From assembly GCA_021770755.1 (NCBI GenBank), contig JAETQI010000009.1, positions 46,125-110,124 of the forward strand: 64,000 nucleotides of DNA, in the 5' to 3' direction. Shown one piece after another: positions 44,612-54,405 of the stretch. Below the pieces are notes generated by a model that worked only from the letters and a program-made list of their open reading frames with translations, was not told the DNA's origin and made no database searches. Origin of the DNA: Lachnospiraceae bacterium. GTDB taxonomy: Bacteria; Bacillota; Clostridia; Lachnospirales; Lachnospiraceae. Position 1 is the first letter of the stretch. Every line of letters starts with the position of its first letter. Position numbers and translations under genes: made by a program.

Positions 44612-44641
44612 ATTATACAACGGCACGGTGATAAAAAGCAA
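44612..44641 (-). promoter_or_regulatory. Promoter of pyrG
   Basis: On the minus strand TTGCTT (44641-44636) and TATAAT (44617-44612) are 18 bp apart, about 60 bp upstream of the pyrG start codon. Confidence 0.6.
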
Positions 44642-44707
44642 CAGGAATATTTCGTGTTGAAAATATGGGTTTTAGAAACATTTCACAAAGAAATCACAAA
44701 GAATATG

Positions 44708-44736
44708 TTGATTTATACCACTTTAGTCTCTATAAT
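44708..44736 (+). promoter_or_regulatory. Promoter of ftsH
   Basis: TTGATT at 44708-44713 and TATAAT at 44731-44736 are 17 bp apart. Transcription would begin near 44743, about 58 nt before the chosen ftsH start. Confidence 0.75.
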
Positions 44737-44800
44737 TAGTTTATGGTTCATAGATGACAGATAAATCATGATATCAATTCAGAAAGGATACCACAGGAAA

Positions 44801-47245
44801 ATGGACAATAATCAGGTCAATAATTATGACAACAATTCCAACCGCAGTAACGGCGGGCCGGGGAACGGCGGCAACGGTGGGAATGGCAATAACAATAATA
44901 ATGGAAAAGACCCGAAAAAGCAGAGCATCATCATCATGATCACTGCGGCGGTGCTGTCCCTGCTGTGCATCAGCTATTTCACGCGCGCAGTGTCGGGCGC
45001 CACGACAGTTGAGATCCCGTACAATAAGTTTATCGAGATGCTGGATGACGGAATGGTGGAATCGGTGAAGATCGAGTCAAGCCAGATCCAGATCACGCCG
45101 GTATCGGGCGCGCAGGAGAATCAGAATCCCAACAATCTGCTGGCGTCTGCGGTCAAGGTGACATATATCACAGGAAAAGTGGAGGAGGATGAGACACTCA
45201 CAAAACGGCTTCTGGATGCGGGGGTTGAAGTGCGCGGCACAGTGCCTGACGGTTCGGGCATCATTCTCTCGCTCTTGTATTATATCGTTCCGATCCTGCT
45301 GATGTGGGGGCTGCTTAGCCTGCTTTTCAGGAAGATGACAGGCGGGGGCGGTGCTTTCAGTATGGGAAAGAGCAACGCGAAGGTGTATGTACAGAAGGAG
45401 ACAGGCATCACATTCCGCGATGTCGCCGGCGAGGACGAGGCGAAAGAATCGCTGCAGGAGGTGGTTGACTTCCTGCACAATCCGGGCAGATATGTCAAGA
45501 TCGGCGCGAAGCTTCCAAAGGGCGCGCTGCTCGTAGGACCTCCCGGTACCGGTAAGACGATGCTTGCAAAGGCGGTTGCCGGCGAGGCGAAGGTGCCGTT
45601 TTTCTCCCTTGCCGGTTCTGATTTTATCGAGCTGTACGTCGGTGTCGGTGCGTCGCGCGTGCGCGATCTGTTCAAGGAAGCGGAAAAAAATGCGCCGTGC
45701 ATCATTTTCATCGATGAGATCGATGCGATCGGAAGGAGCCGCGATTCGAAATACGGCGGCGGTAATGAGGAGCGCGAGCAGACATTGAACCAGTTGCTCT
45801 CCGAGATGGATGGTTTTGACGGCAAGAAGGGGATCATCATCCTCGCCGCGACCAACAGGCCGGAGATCCTCGATAAAGCGCTGCTGCGCCCGGGGCGTTT
45901 TGACAGACGGATCATTGTAGATAAGCCCGATCTAAAGGGGCGTGTGAATATCTTAAAAGTGCACGCAAAGGACGTGCTGATGGACGAGACAGTCGATCTC
46001 GATGCGATCGCGCTTGCGACAAGCGGTGCAGTCGGTGCCGACCTCGCCAACATGATTAACGAGGCGGCGATCAACGCAGTCAAGGAGGGCAGGGAGTTTG
46101 TCAGCCAGAAGGATCTGTTCAATGCGGTGGAAGTGGTGCTTGTCGGCAAGGAGAAGAAAGACCGCATCATGAGCAAGGAGGAGCGCAAGATCGTCTCCTA
46201 TCATGAGGTTGGCCATGCGCTGATCAGTGCCCTGCAGAAAAATTCCGAGCCTGTGCAGAAGATCACGATCGTGCCGCGCACCATGGGGGCGCTTGGCTAT
46301 GTCATGCATGTGCCGGAGGACGAGAAATATCTGAATTCCAAGAATGAACTGCACGATATGATCGTCGGACTGTTAGGCGGGCGCGCGGCGGAGGAGATCG
46401 TGTTTGACACCGTCACGACAGGCGCGTCAAATGATATCGAGAAGGCGACAAACATCGCGCGCTCGATGATCACGCGATACGGTATGAGCGAAAAGTTCGG
46501 ACTGATGGGATTGGAGACTGTAGAGAGCCAGTATCTGGATGGCAGAAGCTCGCTCAACTGTGCGGACAATACGGCGGCAGAGATCGACACAGAGGTTATG
46601 AACATGCTCAAGGCATGTTACGAGGAGGCTCTTGGCATGCTGCGTGAGAACCGCGATGTGATGGATCAGATCGCCGCGCATCTGATAGAGAAAGAAACGA
46701 TCACGGGCAAGGAGTTTATGAAGATCTACCGCGAGGCGAAAGGACTGCCGGAGCCTGAGGAGCAGAAGGAAGAGGCTGGTGATCTGAACGATACAAAATC
46801 CGGGATCCATGAGACGGATCACGCAGATGAAACTTCCGGTGAGACAGAACACAAGGAACCAGTACCGGTTTCAGACGCGGTACAGCAGCCGGCATACACG
46901 GCACAGCAGCCAGACGGGCAGGGCAGCCGGTGGAGCATGCCGCCTGCCTATGACTGGAATCCGGCGCGCATGCAGCAGGATTCTGAGCAGGAATCCACGG
47001 TGCAGCAGCAGAATCTGGGACAGGAGTACAGGAATCCCGTACCGCAGCAGTATCAGCAGCCCTATCAGGATCTGCAGCAGAATCCCAGGCAGCAGATACC
47101 GTATCCCTATCAGAATCCGCAGAATGCGAATCTGCCGGAGGATAATGGCAGCGATGGCGAGACTTCACGGTTTGGTTCTGTGTGGGACAGAAATGTAAAC
47201 GGGAACCGCGACAGCGGAAATCAAAATAGCGACAACAGGTGGTAG
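44801..47245 (+). CDS. ftsH: ATP-dependent zinc metalloprotease FtsH with unusual N- and C-terminal tails
   Basis: An 814-residue membrane-anchored AAA+ protease that degrades membrane and regulatory proteins. Two membrane segments (about 42-60 and 155-177) flank an extracytoplasmic domain. The AAA module has Walker A GPPGTGKT (246-253), Walker [10 protein letters not shown] and the SRH arginines. The protease zinc site is HEVGH at 468-472. Two parts are unusual: an Asn/Gly-rich N-terminal stretch before the first membrane segment, and a C-terminal tail of about 170 residues rich in Gln, Pro, Tyr and Asn. Family members usually end near residue 600-650. ATG 44801 has AGGAAA upstream; the ATG at 44768 has no ribosome site. 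Confidence 0.95.
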   Translation: MDNNQVNNYDNNSNRSNGGPGNGGNGGNGNNNNNGKDPKKQSIIIMITAAVLSLLCISYFTRAVSGATTVEIPYNKFIEMLDDGMVESVKIESSQIQITPVSGAQENQNPNNLLASAVKVTYITGKVEEDETLTKRLLDAGVEVRGTVPDGSGIILSLLYYIVPILLMWGLLSLLFRKMTGGGGAFSMGKSNAKVYVQKETGITFRDVAGEDEAKESLQEVVDFLHNPGRYVKIGAKLPKGALLVGPPGTGKTMLAKAVAGEAKVPFFSLAGSDFIELYVGVGASRVRDLFKEAEKNAPCIIFIDEIDAIGRSRDSKYGGGNEEREQTLNQLLSEMDGFDGKKGIIILAATNRPEILDKALLRPGRFDRRIIVDKPDLKGRVNILKVHAKDVLMDETVDLDAIALATSGAVGADLANMINEAAINAVKEGREFVSQKDLFNAVEVVLVGKEKKDRIMSKEERKIVSYHEVGHALISALQKNSEPVQKITIVPRTMGALGYVMHVPEDEKYLNSKNELHDMIVGLLGGRAAEEIVFDTVTTGASNDIEKATNIARSMITRYGMSEKFGLMGLETVESQYLDGRSSLNCADNTAAEIDTEVMNMLKACYEEALGMLRENRDVMDQIAAHLIEKETITGKEFMKIYREAKGLPEPEEQKEEAGDLNDTKSGIHETDHADETSGETEHKEPVPVSDAVQQPAYTAQQPDGQGSRWSMPPAYDWNPARMQQDSEQESTVQQQNLGQEYRNPVPQQYQQPYQDLQQNPRQQIPYPYQNPQNANLPEDNGSDGETSRFGSVWDRNVNGNRDSGNQNSDNRW

Positions 47246-47262
47246 ACAGGTGGTAAAATAGA

Positions 47263-47296
47263 GGGAGTGCACAGGGAAGGTGTGTGCTCCCTTTTT
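47263..47296 (+). terminator. Terminator of ftsH
   Basis: An 11-bp stem (47263-47273 with 47281-47291, two wobbles) and a 7-nt loop, followed by TTTTT, 17 bp after the ftsH stop. Confidence 0.8.
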
Positions 47297-47343
47297 GGAT
47301 GCCCAATGCGCGAGAAGGGAAGAGAACAAATTTTCACTTTTGA

Positions 47344-47372
47344 TTGACAGGTGCATTCGTTCGTGCTATGAT
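47344..47372 (+). promoter_or_regulatory. Promoter of the coiled-coil gene and uvrC
   Basis: TTGACA at 47344-47349 and TATGAT at 47367-47372 are 17 bp apart. No terminator separates the small gene at 47440 from uvrC, so both are probably transcribed from here. Confidence 0.8.
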
Positions 47373-47439
47373 ATAAGAACAAATGAACGATTGAAAATGG
47401 TATGAATAATCTGTATAATAGAAGAAAGAGTGATAATAC

Positions 47440-47745
47440 ATGGATGGGTATGACAGGCTTTGTGATGACGAGGAACGCGCAAAGGCACGGGCAGTTGTGA
47501 ATCTGGTATCCGATTTAAATAGTAGTGTGTTTGAACAGATTGTCAGTGGAGGTAAGAGTATGAGTGAGGCATTGAAGGAAATGATTCTGCCAGAGCTTGG
47601 CGAGTTAAAGGTGATTATTGCAAATAAGGATGCAGAGCTTGCAGAGAACAGGGCGGAGCTGGCAGAGCGCCAAGCGGAGATCGCTCAAAAGGATGCAGAG
47701 ATCGCGGAGTTAAAGCGCATGCTTGCAGAGCGGGGCGAAGGTTGA
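47440..47745 (+). CDS. Small coiled-coil protein upstream of uvrC
   Basis: A 101-residue protein of unknown function. The second half is a long amphipathic helix with near-exact repeats (DAELAENRAELAERQAEIAQKDAEIAELKRMLAE), a clear coiled coil. The first half (ERAKARAVVNLVSDLNSSVFEQIVSGGKSMSEALKEMIL) resembles C-terminal regions of some nuclease-type transposase proteins in Lachnospiraceae, but no nuclease motif is present, so it may be a stand-alone remnant or an independent small protein. The uvrC start is 52 bp downstream. Confidence 0.6.
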   Translation: MDGYDRLCDDEERAKARAVVNLVSDLNSSVFEQIVSGGKSMSEALKEMILPELGELKVIIANKDAELAENRAELAERQAEIAQKDAEIAELKRMLAERGEG

Positions 47746-47797
47746 GAGGGTTATCTGAATACGAGACATATTCCTGAACGTTTTAGGGGGTGATGAC

Positions 47798-49828
47798 ATG
47801 TCGGATATGTCGCGGGCGACAGCCGAAGAGATGCAGGACAGTGAAATAGAGAACAGTGAAACAGAAAAAGGGGATTCTGAGAGCAAGGAATTTGACGTGA
47901 AGGAAGAACTGCACAAGCTTCCGAATAAGCCTGGCGTGTATATCATGCATGATGTGGATGACACGATCCTCTATGTGGGGAAGGCAAAGAACCTGCATAA
48001 CAGGGTGCGTTCTTATTTTAAGGAAAATATCGGGCGCGGACCGCAGATCGACAAGATGGTATCGCTGATCGCGCGGTTTGAGTATATCGTGACGGATTCG
48101 GAGCTGGAGGCACTGGTACTGGAAAATAATCTGATCAAGGAATACGCCCCGAAATACAATACACTGCTAAAGGATGATAAGACATATCCTTATATCAAGG
48201 TGACGCTGGGGGAGGAGTATCCGCGTGTCATGTCCGTGCGCCAGATGAAGAAGGATAAGGCAAAATACTTTGGACCTTTTACTAACGGAGGGGTGAAGGA
48301 GAGCATTGACCTGATCAATAAGCTCTACCAGTTGCGGACATGCAACAGGAAGCTGCCGCGGGACTTCGGGAAGGAGCGCCCCTGCCTGAACCATCATATC
48401 GGCCAGTGCTGTGCTCCTTGTCAGGGAACTGTTTCCCGGGAGGAGTACGCACAGCGGATCGACCAGGCGATCGACTTCCTGAACGGAAAGCAGCAGCCCA
48501 TTATCAGGGAGCTTAAGGAAAAGATGCAGCAGGCTTCGGAAAAGATGGATTTTGAGGAGGCGATCCGATACCGTGACCTGATCGAGAATGTCAAAAAGGT
48601 CAGCGAGACGCAGAAGATGTCTGACAATGTGGGCGAGGATAAGGATATCATCGCGCTTGCGATCGATGGAAACGAGACGGTCGTGCAGGTCTTTTTCCTG
48701 CGCAATGGCAAGCTGATCGGCAGGGAGCACTTTTATATGATGCAGGTTGAGGAACCGACGGCGGACAATATCCTCACAAGTTTTGTAAAACAGTTCTATG
48801 CGGGTACGCCGTTTATACCAAGGGAGATCATGCTGCAGGAACCGATCGAGGACATGGAGCTGGTGGAGCGCTGGCTGACGAGCCGCAAGGGCGCACGTGT
48901 CCATCTGAGAGTGCCATTAAAGGGGGCAAAGGAGCGGTTGGTAGATCTGGCGGCGAGGAATGCCCAGCTTGTGTTAAGCCAGGACAGGGAGCGCATCAAG
49001 CGGGAGGAGGGCAGGACGATCGGCGCTGTGAAAGAGATCGAGGAGATTCTCGGAATCCGTCCGCTGACGCGCATGGAGGCATTTGATATCTCGAATACGA
49101 GCGGGTTTGCCAATGTAGGTTCGATGGTCGTGTATGAGAAGGGAAAGCCAAAGCGCAGCGATTACAGGAAATTCCGCATGAAGACAGTTGCGGGACCGGA
49201 TGATTATGCCTGCATGTACGAGGTTCTGACGAGGCGGTTCCGGCACGGACTCGACGAGCGCGAGGAAATGCGGCTTGACGAGAACAGTGTCGGAGAGGAT
49301 TTTGGAAGTTTTACGAAGTTTCCGGATCTGCTGCTGATGGACGGCGGGCGCGGTCAGGTTAACATCGCGCTGCAGGTGCTGGAGGAGCTTGGCATCAGTA
49401 TTCCTGTCTGCGGTATGGTGAAGGACGACAACCACCGCACGAGGGGGCTGTATTTTAATAATGTGGAGCTTCCGATCGATACGCACAGCGAAGGATTTAA
49501 GCTGATCACACGCATCCAGGACGAGGCGCACCGTTTTGCGATCACATACCACAGGTCGCTTCGGAGCAAGGCGCAGGTGCACTCTGTGCTCGATGAGATA
49601 CCAGGCGTGGGACCAAGCCGCAGGAAAGCACTGATGAAGTATTTTAAGTCGATCGAGGAGCTTCGCGCCGCGGATGTCGGCACAATTTCCGAGGTGCCGG
49701 GGATCACGGCAAATGTCGCGGAAGAGATACACCGTTTCTTGATGCGCAGTCCCGAGCAGGCGAATGAAGAAGCGCATGCCCCTGCCCAATTGCGGGAGTC
49801 GGATCAGGAGAAGGCAGACGGGGAATAA
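47798..49828 (+). CDS. uvrC: Excinuclease ABC subunit C
   Basis: A 676-residue nuclease that makes both incisions in nucleotide excision repair with UvrA and UvrB. The order is: acidic N-terminal extension (about 1-32, not in most UvrC), GIY-YIG domain ([22 protein letters not shown], residues 45-66), Cys cluster region [26 protein letters not shown] domain ([18 protein letters not shown]), RNase H-like endonuclease domain ([39 protein letters not shown]) and tandem helix-hairpin-helix ([16 protein letters not shown]). The start has GGGGGTGA upstream; Met4 is also possible. Confidence 0.96.
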   Translation: MSDMSRATAEEMQDSEIENSETEKGDSESKEFDVKEELHKLPNKPGVYIMHDVDDTILYVGKAKNLHNRVRSYFKENIGRGPQIDKMVSLIARFEYIVTDSELEALVLENNLIKEYAPKYNTLLKDDKTYPYIKVTLGEEYPRVMSVRQMKKDKAKYFGPFTNGGVKESIDLINKLYQLRTCNRKLPRDFGKERPCLNHHIGQCCAPCQGTVSREEYAQRIDQAIDFLNGKQQPIIRELKEKMQQASEKMDFEEAIRYRDLIENVKKVSETQKMSDNVGEDKDIIALAIDGNETVVQVFFLRNGKLIGREHFYMMQVEEPTADNILTSFVKQFYAGTPFIPREIMLQEPIEDMELVERWLTSRKGARVHLRVPLKGAKERLVDLAARNAQLVLSQDRERIKREEGRTIGAVKEIEEILGIRPLTRMEAFDISNTSGFANVGSMVVYEKGKPKRSDYRKFRMKTVAGPDDYACMYEVLTRRFRHGLDEREEMRLDENSVGEDFGSFTKFPDLLLMDGGRGQVNIALQVLEELGISIPVCGMVKDDNHRTRGLYFNNVELPIDTHSEGFKLITRIQDEAHRFAITYHRSLRSKAQVHSVLDEIPGVGPSRRKALMKYFKSIEELRAADVGTISEVPGITANVAEEIHRFLMRSPEQANEEAHAPAQLRESDQEKADGE

Positions 49829-49854
49829 AAATACGTGTGTTTTTGTATTATGTA

Positions 49855-49883
49855 TTGACAGAACGCAGTATGTAGAGTACAAT
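49855..49883 (+). promoter_or_regulatory. Promoter of the lipoprotein gene
   Basis: TTGACA at 49855-49860 and TACAAT at 49878-49883 are 17 bp apart, about 50 bp before the start codon. Confidence 0.8.
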
Positions 49884-49934
49884 TCCAGATGTTTATATAC
49901 ATTAACAAAGGTTTAAAGAGAGGGGAACAAAAGA

Positions 49935-51083
49935 ATGAAACGAATGGTATTAATGAGTTTGTGTACTGTTTTATGCTTTCAGATAACGGCATGCTCTGGA
50001 CTGGGAACGGACAGCAAGACACCCGAGGTTGCCATCAGCGACCAACTGGAGAGCGGCGAACTGGCGATCGATGGGAAGAAATACGCTTTCCCGTCAGCGA
50101 TATCGGATTGGACGAATAACGGATGGCATATTTCCAACAATTATGCAAATACAGACACGTTTGAGCTGGAAAATCTTGTGGAGTCCAATGAATTTGAAGT
50201 GTTCAACGATGAGAAAGAGTCGGAATATGTCAGCATGTGTGCGATCAATTTTGAGAGTGATCCTGCAAAGATCGAGGAATCTACCACGTCATATCTCAAG
50301 ATGAAGATGCTCGACGGCAAAAAATCAATGCAGGTTGTGCTTCCCGGCGGCATAACATCTAAGAGTACCAAAGAGGATGTCATAAATGCCTACGGCGAGC
50401 CGGCGGAAGAGGACGGAGATGATCTGTGCTATTATTATACGAACGGCGACGGACTAGACATTGCCGTGGAGATCAGTGTCGTGAATGATAAGGTCTATAT
50501 GGCAGCGTTCGGACTGGCGGATTCGAACTGGGGATCCGTGACCAATGCGCAGGAGTGTGTAGATTTCATCAACGGAGCGCTGGAAACGAGCTTCTACGGC
50601 AAATTCGGTACTTATGTGGAGAACAAATTTGACACAGAGGAAGGTGCACAGGCGCTGTATGAGTCCGAAGTGGAATATTATGCGCAGGGGCTGATGTACT
50701 ATCTGGATATCGATTCAGAGACGGTTGATGGAGGGATCGCAGACGGTTTCCGCGATGTATCCAGGAAAGTTCTTGCGAAATTCAAATGGGATGATCCGGT
50801 CGTTGACCTGGAAGACGATGCGAACTGGGGAAGCTTCGAGATCACCATGTATCCGACTGATTTTCTGGATATCATCGAGGAAGACGTGCTGGCTGTGATG
50901 GACAAAGGACTTGAGGGCGATGAATATGCCCAGGCGATCCTGGATGCGATCAGCCCCAAGGTAGGTGAGATATCCTACAAAGAGGTAGTTACGGAGTCCT
51001 ATGACATTGACACGCAGGGCACCATTGTTTCACAGGAGACATGGGATGAGATCGACGATATATTGATGGACTTTGCGGAGTGA
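49935..51083 (+). CDS. Hypothetical secreted lipoprotein
   Basis: A 382-residue lipoprotein: the signal peptide ends with lipobox ITAC (Cys20). The mature part is acidic (many Asp and Glu) with no enzymatic motif that I recognise. The segment LPGGITSKSTKEDVINAYGEPAEEDGDDLCYYY recalls the short domain seen in several Firmicute lipoproteins in which a conserved GEP turn follows a helix (SmpA/BamE-like or DUF-type fold), but the match is loose. It has its own promoter and terminator, so it is monocistronic. Surface location is well supported, the role is unknown. Confidence 0.65.
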   Translation: MKRMVLMSLCTVLCFQITACSGLGTDSKTPEVAISDQLESGELAIDGKKYAFPSAISDWTNNGWHISNNYANTDTFELENLVESNEFEVFNDEKESEYVSMCAINFESDPAKIEESTTSYLKMKMLDGKKSMQVVLPGGITSKSTKEDVINAYGEPAEEDGDDLCYYYTNGDGLDIAVEISVVNDKVYMAAFGLADSNWGSVTNAQECVDFINGALETSFYGKFGTYVENKFDTEEGAQALYESEVEYYAQGLMYYLDIDSETVDGGIADGFRDVSRKVLAKFKWDDPVVDLEDDANWGSFEITMYPTDFLDIIEEDVLAVMDKGLEGDEYAQAILDAISPKVGEISYKEVVTESYDIDTQGTIVSQETWDEIDDILMDFAE

Positions 51084-51118
51084 GGATCCTGGAAAAAGTA
51101 AGCAGTTGTCTATGAGCG

Positions 51119-51176
51119 ATACAGATAATCGGGTAGGGACGATCCATCTTCCCCTGCTCGATTATCTGTATTTTTC
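51119..51176 (+). terminator. Terminator built around palindromic repeat copy 3
   Basis: Perfect 13-bp outer arms (51119-51131 and 51159-51171) enclose a copy of the repeat family (core 51129-51160, CGGG to CTCG) and are followed by TTTTC. It ends the lipoprotein transcript. Related copies are at 18923 and 39568. Confidence 0.8.
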
Positions 51177-51193
51177 ATTTCAGAAGGAATGCC

Positions 51194-51222
51194 TTGACGG
51201 GGATATGATGACGGCGTAAAAT
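51194..51222 (+). promoter_or_regulatory. Promoter of the VWA-LRR-AAA operon
   Basis: TTGACG at 51194-51199 and TAAAAT at 51217-51222 are 17 bp apart. Three genes follow without an internal terminator. Confidence 0.65.
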
Positions 51223-51276
51223 AAAGTTTAATGGATGCAGATCATGATCCGATCGAAAAAAGAGAGGTTAGACAAA

Positions 51277-52629
51277 GTGTCAGGTGATATCGAAAGACAG
51301 AAGAAAACAGAAAAGATCGCGGCCGAGATCCTTCAGATGTCGAAGAACAAGCTGCTTGTCAATTTGCGGTTTATGGATATGGCGCTCAATCAGTTCAGGA
51401 TTTTTCCGAAACCCGAGGCGACGCCTTTTACCGCGAGCGACGGGAATGTGTATCTCTATGATCCTGAACACATTTTGAAGGCATATATGCTGGATGAAAA
51501 TCTTCCGATACGGAATTTTCTTCATACCGTACTGCACTGTGTTTTCAAGCATTTTTTTGTCGGAACGCTGGTCGATCAGAAGATGTGGGATCTGGCGTGT
51601 GATATCGCGGTGGAGAGCACGATCAACGACCTGGAACTGAATTATCTCAATATCAGCAAGGCAAAAGAACAGATCCAGTTTTTTAACCTGTTCAAGAAAA
51701 AAGTCCAGACAATTACCGCGGAGAAGATCTACAGTTATTTTCTGGATGAGAAGCTCTCGGGCGACCTGGTGGAGAGATTGTCCCTGTTATTCAAAGGGGA
51801 CGATCATGTGCTCTGGTATCTGACGGAGGAGCAGAAGAAAAAGCTCGGTCTCAGTGTCGGTCCGGCAGATCATGCCGTCCTTCCGGGGGAGCGGATGCTG
51901 TTCCTGTTAAATTGGACGGATATCGCGCTGCGCATGCAGACGGAACTGGAAATGTTTGTGAAGATCAGGGGTACTGAGGCGGGGCTGTTGACGCAGAATC
52001 TGCGGGAAGTGAACAGGGAGCGCTACGATTATACGGAATTCCTCAAAAAGTTTGCCGTCAGGGGAGAGGTGATGAAGCTCGATCCGGATGAGTTTGATTA
52101 TAATTTTTACACGTATGGTCTGCAGTTGTACGGGAATATGCCGCTGATCGAGCCGCTTGAGTACAGGGAGGTGAAGCGGATCCGGGAGTTTGTGATCGCG
52201 ATCGACACATCGGGATCGACATCGGGGGAACTGGTGCAGACTTTTGTGCAGAAAACCTACAATATCCTCAAGAGTACGGAAAGCTTTTTTACCAGGATAA
52301 ACTTACATATCATACAGTGCGACACGGTCATTCAGGAGGATGTGAAGATCACTACACAGGCGGAATTTGATGACTACCTGAAACGGATGAAGCTCCATGG
52401 CCTGGGCGGGACGGATTTTCGCCCGGTGTTTGGGTATGTCAACGCGATGGTGGCCAATGGTGAATTTGAAAATCTGAAGGGTCTGATCTATTTTACGGAT
52501 GGGTACGGTGTGTTTCCGCAGAAGAAACCGCCCTACGATACAGCGTTCGTGTTCATAGAGGAGTCGTACAATAATTATGATGTTCCGTCGTGGGCAATGA
52601 AGCTGGTGCTGAGAGAAGAAGAAATCTAA
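51277..52629 (+). CDS. VWA-domain protein of the DUF2201 type with degenerate metallopeptidase motif
   Basis: A 450-residue cytoplasmic protein. The C-terminal half is a von Willebrand A-like domain with an intact metal site: DTSGSTS (310-316), GGTD (377-380) and FTDG (406-409). The N-terminal half aligns in layout with the putative metallopeptidase region of DUF2201 proteins, but the zinc motif reads HTVLH (83-87), with Thr where HExxH needs Glu, so proteolysis is unlikely. VWA proteins of this kind work with MoxR AAA+ ATPases, and one is encoded two genes downstream. GTG 51277 has AGAGAGG at 8 bp; the in-frame ATG at 51235 has no ribosome site. Confidence 0.8.
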   Translation: MSGDIERQKKTEKIAAEILQMSKNKLLVNLRFMDMALNQFRIFPKPEATPFTASDGNVYLYDPEHILKAYMLDENLPIRNFLHTVLHCVFKHFFVGTLVDQKMWDLACDIAVESTINDLELNYLNISKAKEQIQFFNLFKKKVQTITAEKIYSYFLDEKLSGDLVERLSLLFKGDDHVLWYLTEEQKKKLGLSVGPADHAVLPGERMLFLLNWTDIALRMQTELEMFVKIRGTEAGLLTQNLREVNRERYDYTEFLKKFAVRGEVMKLDPDEFDYNFYTYGLQLYGNMPLIEPLEYREVKRIREFVIAIDTSGSTSGELVQTFVQKTYNILKSTESFFTRINLHIIQCDTVIQEDVKITTQAEFDDYLKRMKLHGLGGTDFRPVFGYVNAMVANGEFENLKGLIYFTDGYGVFPQKKPPYDTAFVFIEESYNNYDVPSWAMKLVLREEEI

Positions 52630-52668
52630 AAGACAGCCGGTCTGATCACGGAATGAGGAGGAATGAAA

Positions 52669-54405
52669 ATGGAACTTGCACAGGAGGAGAAAGCCGCACG
52701 GCTGCAGGATGCGGTGATCAACAGCCCGGTCGAAGAGCTTTCAAAGGTGTGTGACGAGCTTGGCGAGGTGGAGATGGCGGCGCCGGCACTGGGGCTGGCG
52801 TGCCGGTTCCGCGGGCTTGATGCAGTGAAGGCGCTGGTTGAAAAGGGCGTTACGTTTGATTTTCCCTCAACCGGGGAGATCGAGGCAAAATACCGCTGTT
52901 ATATCGGACAGAAGTATGCGAACTACCGCACGAATTACGCGCTGTATCTGCTGAAGATCTTCAGGGGCGGTCTTAAGGGCGCCTGCAGTGTGAAGGGTAT
53001 GAAGCTCACACAAAATGCAAAGCGGGAGGCGGGGAAGCCGCTTCCATTTCTTGCGGACGGCGAGCGGGAGAAGGTGCTGGAGTATCTCCTGCAAAATAAG
53101 GAAAGGCTTTCTTTTTGGCCGGACGAGATGCTCTTCTATGCGATCTATGCCAGGGATACGTTCATATACGAGGCGCTGAAAAAACAGGGCGTCACGATCG
53201 CACAGAGGCGCATTCAGGCGCTTACAGAGGGCGGGACCGCCACGGACGGCTACTGGTATGAGTATGGATCCATGACAGGAAAGCTTGCCGACGAGGATTA
53301 TCTTGCCGTCATGCAGCAGCTCGCTGCGGAGCTTGACGGCAGGCCGTTTTACTATACGGAGAAGATGTTTGATATCACGAAGAAGCGCTTTCATGATATC
53401 AGGATATTTGAATATTTTCTCTCCAATTTCAGGCAGGAGAAGATGAAGAAATTTCAGATCATACGCAGTCTGATCGATGAAGGCGCCATGGACGCGCTGC
53501 CGGTCATCGAGCGGCTGGGCTGGCTGGGCGCGCCGCACAAGCGGGATGAGATGATCGAGTATGCTTCCCATAATAAGCAGACCGAGGCGCTTGCCTGGCT
53601 GCTGGACTATAAGAACCGCACGGCTGACTTTGCCGCCGAGCAGGAAAAGGCGGAGAAAAAGATGATGCGTGGTCTGAGTGGGGATCTGGGAAGGATACCG
53701 TCGCCGGATTCTGTCGCCGAATTAAAAAAGATCTGGAGTTACAGGAAACAGGACGATGGCACGCTGGTGATCACGAACTATAAAGGAACGGCCACCGAGG
53801 TCACAGTGCCGGAGCGGATCGGCAAAAGCCTTGTCACAGCGATCGGAAAAGGTGCGTTCGCGGGAGCGACGGGGCGGGTCGACATCACGATCTATGCGAC
53901 ATGGGAACAGATGAAGCATCGTCAGAGGAAGGTCACGAAGATCGCGCTGCCGAACACGATCCGGCATATAGGGAAAGGTGCTTTCGGTGAACTGTGGGCA
54001 TTGAAGGAGATCAATATCCCCGAGGGCGTGGAGGAGATCGACGAGTACGCTTTTTTTGCCTGCAGTTTCCTGAAAGATATCACGATCCCGGGAACCGTGA
54101 AGCGGATCGGAAAACATGCTTTTGCGCGGTGTGACACCCTTCAAAAAGTACAGATCTGCGAGGGTGTTGTCGAGATCGGGGAGAGGGCATTTTTGAACTG
54201 CGGCAGTCTGAAGGAGGTTTATGTGCCGGGATCTGTCCGGGAACTGACATCTGCCACAGCCTTGTACGGCAGCGCGGGGTACGAGGTGTTCAGCGGATGT
54301 CCGGAATTGACGGTGTACTGTCCGGCTGGCAGCAGGGCGGAGGCGTACTGCAGGGAAAAGGGGATCTTATCGAAGCAGACGATCATTTCGGGAGGTAGAA
54401 AATGA
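52669..54405 (+). CDS. Cytoplasmic BspA-type leucine-rich-repeat protein
   Basis: A 578-residue protein with no signal peptide. Residues about 1-345 are helical, with ankyrin-like spacing at the start (LGLACRFRGLDAVKALVEKGVTFDF), and are not otherwise recognised. Residues about 370-555 are BspA-type (LRR_5) repeats: AIGKGAFAGA, KIALPNTIRHIGKGAFGELWALKEINIPEGVEEIDEYAFFACSFLKDITIPGTVKRIGKHAF. BspA repeats are most often extracellular, so an intracellular copy between a VWA and a MoxR gene is notable; it could be an adaptor or sensor. GGAGGA is 6 bp before ATG 52669. The 3' end overlaps the AAA gene by 4 bp. Confidence 0.8.
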   Translation: MELAQEEKAARLQDAVINSPVEELSKVCDELGEVEMAAPALGLACRFRGLDAVKALVEKGVTFDFPSTGEIEAKYRCYIGQKYANYRTNYALYLLKIFRGGLKGACSVKGMKLTQNAKREAGKPLPFLADGEREKVLEYLLQNKERLSFWPDEMLFYAIYARDTFIYEALKKQGVTIAQRRIQALTEGGTATDGYWYEYGSMTGKLADEDYLAVMQQLAAELDGRPFYYTEKMFDITKKRFHDIRIFEYFLSNFRQEKMKKFQIIRSLIDEGAMDALPVIERLGWLGAPHKRDEMIEYASHNKQTEALAWLLDYKNRTADFAAEQEKAEKKMMRGLSGDLGRIPSPDSVAELKKIWSYRKQDDGTLVITNYKGTATEVTVPERIGKSLVTAIGKGAFAGATGRVDITIYATWEQMKHRQRKVTKIALPNTIRHIGKGAFGELWALKEINIPEGVEEIDEYAFFACSFLKDITIPGTVKRIGKHAFARCDTLQKVQICEGVVEIGERAFLNCGSLKEVYVPGSVRELTSATALYGSAGYEVFSGCPELTVYCPAGSRAEAYCREKGILSKQTIISGGRK

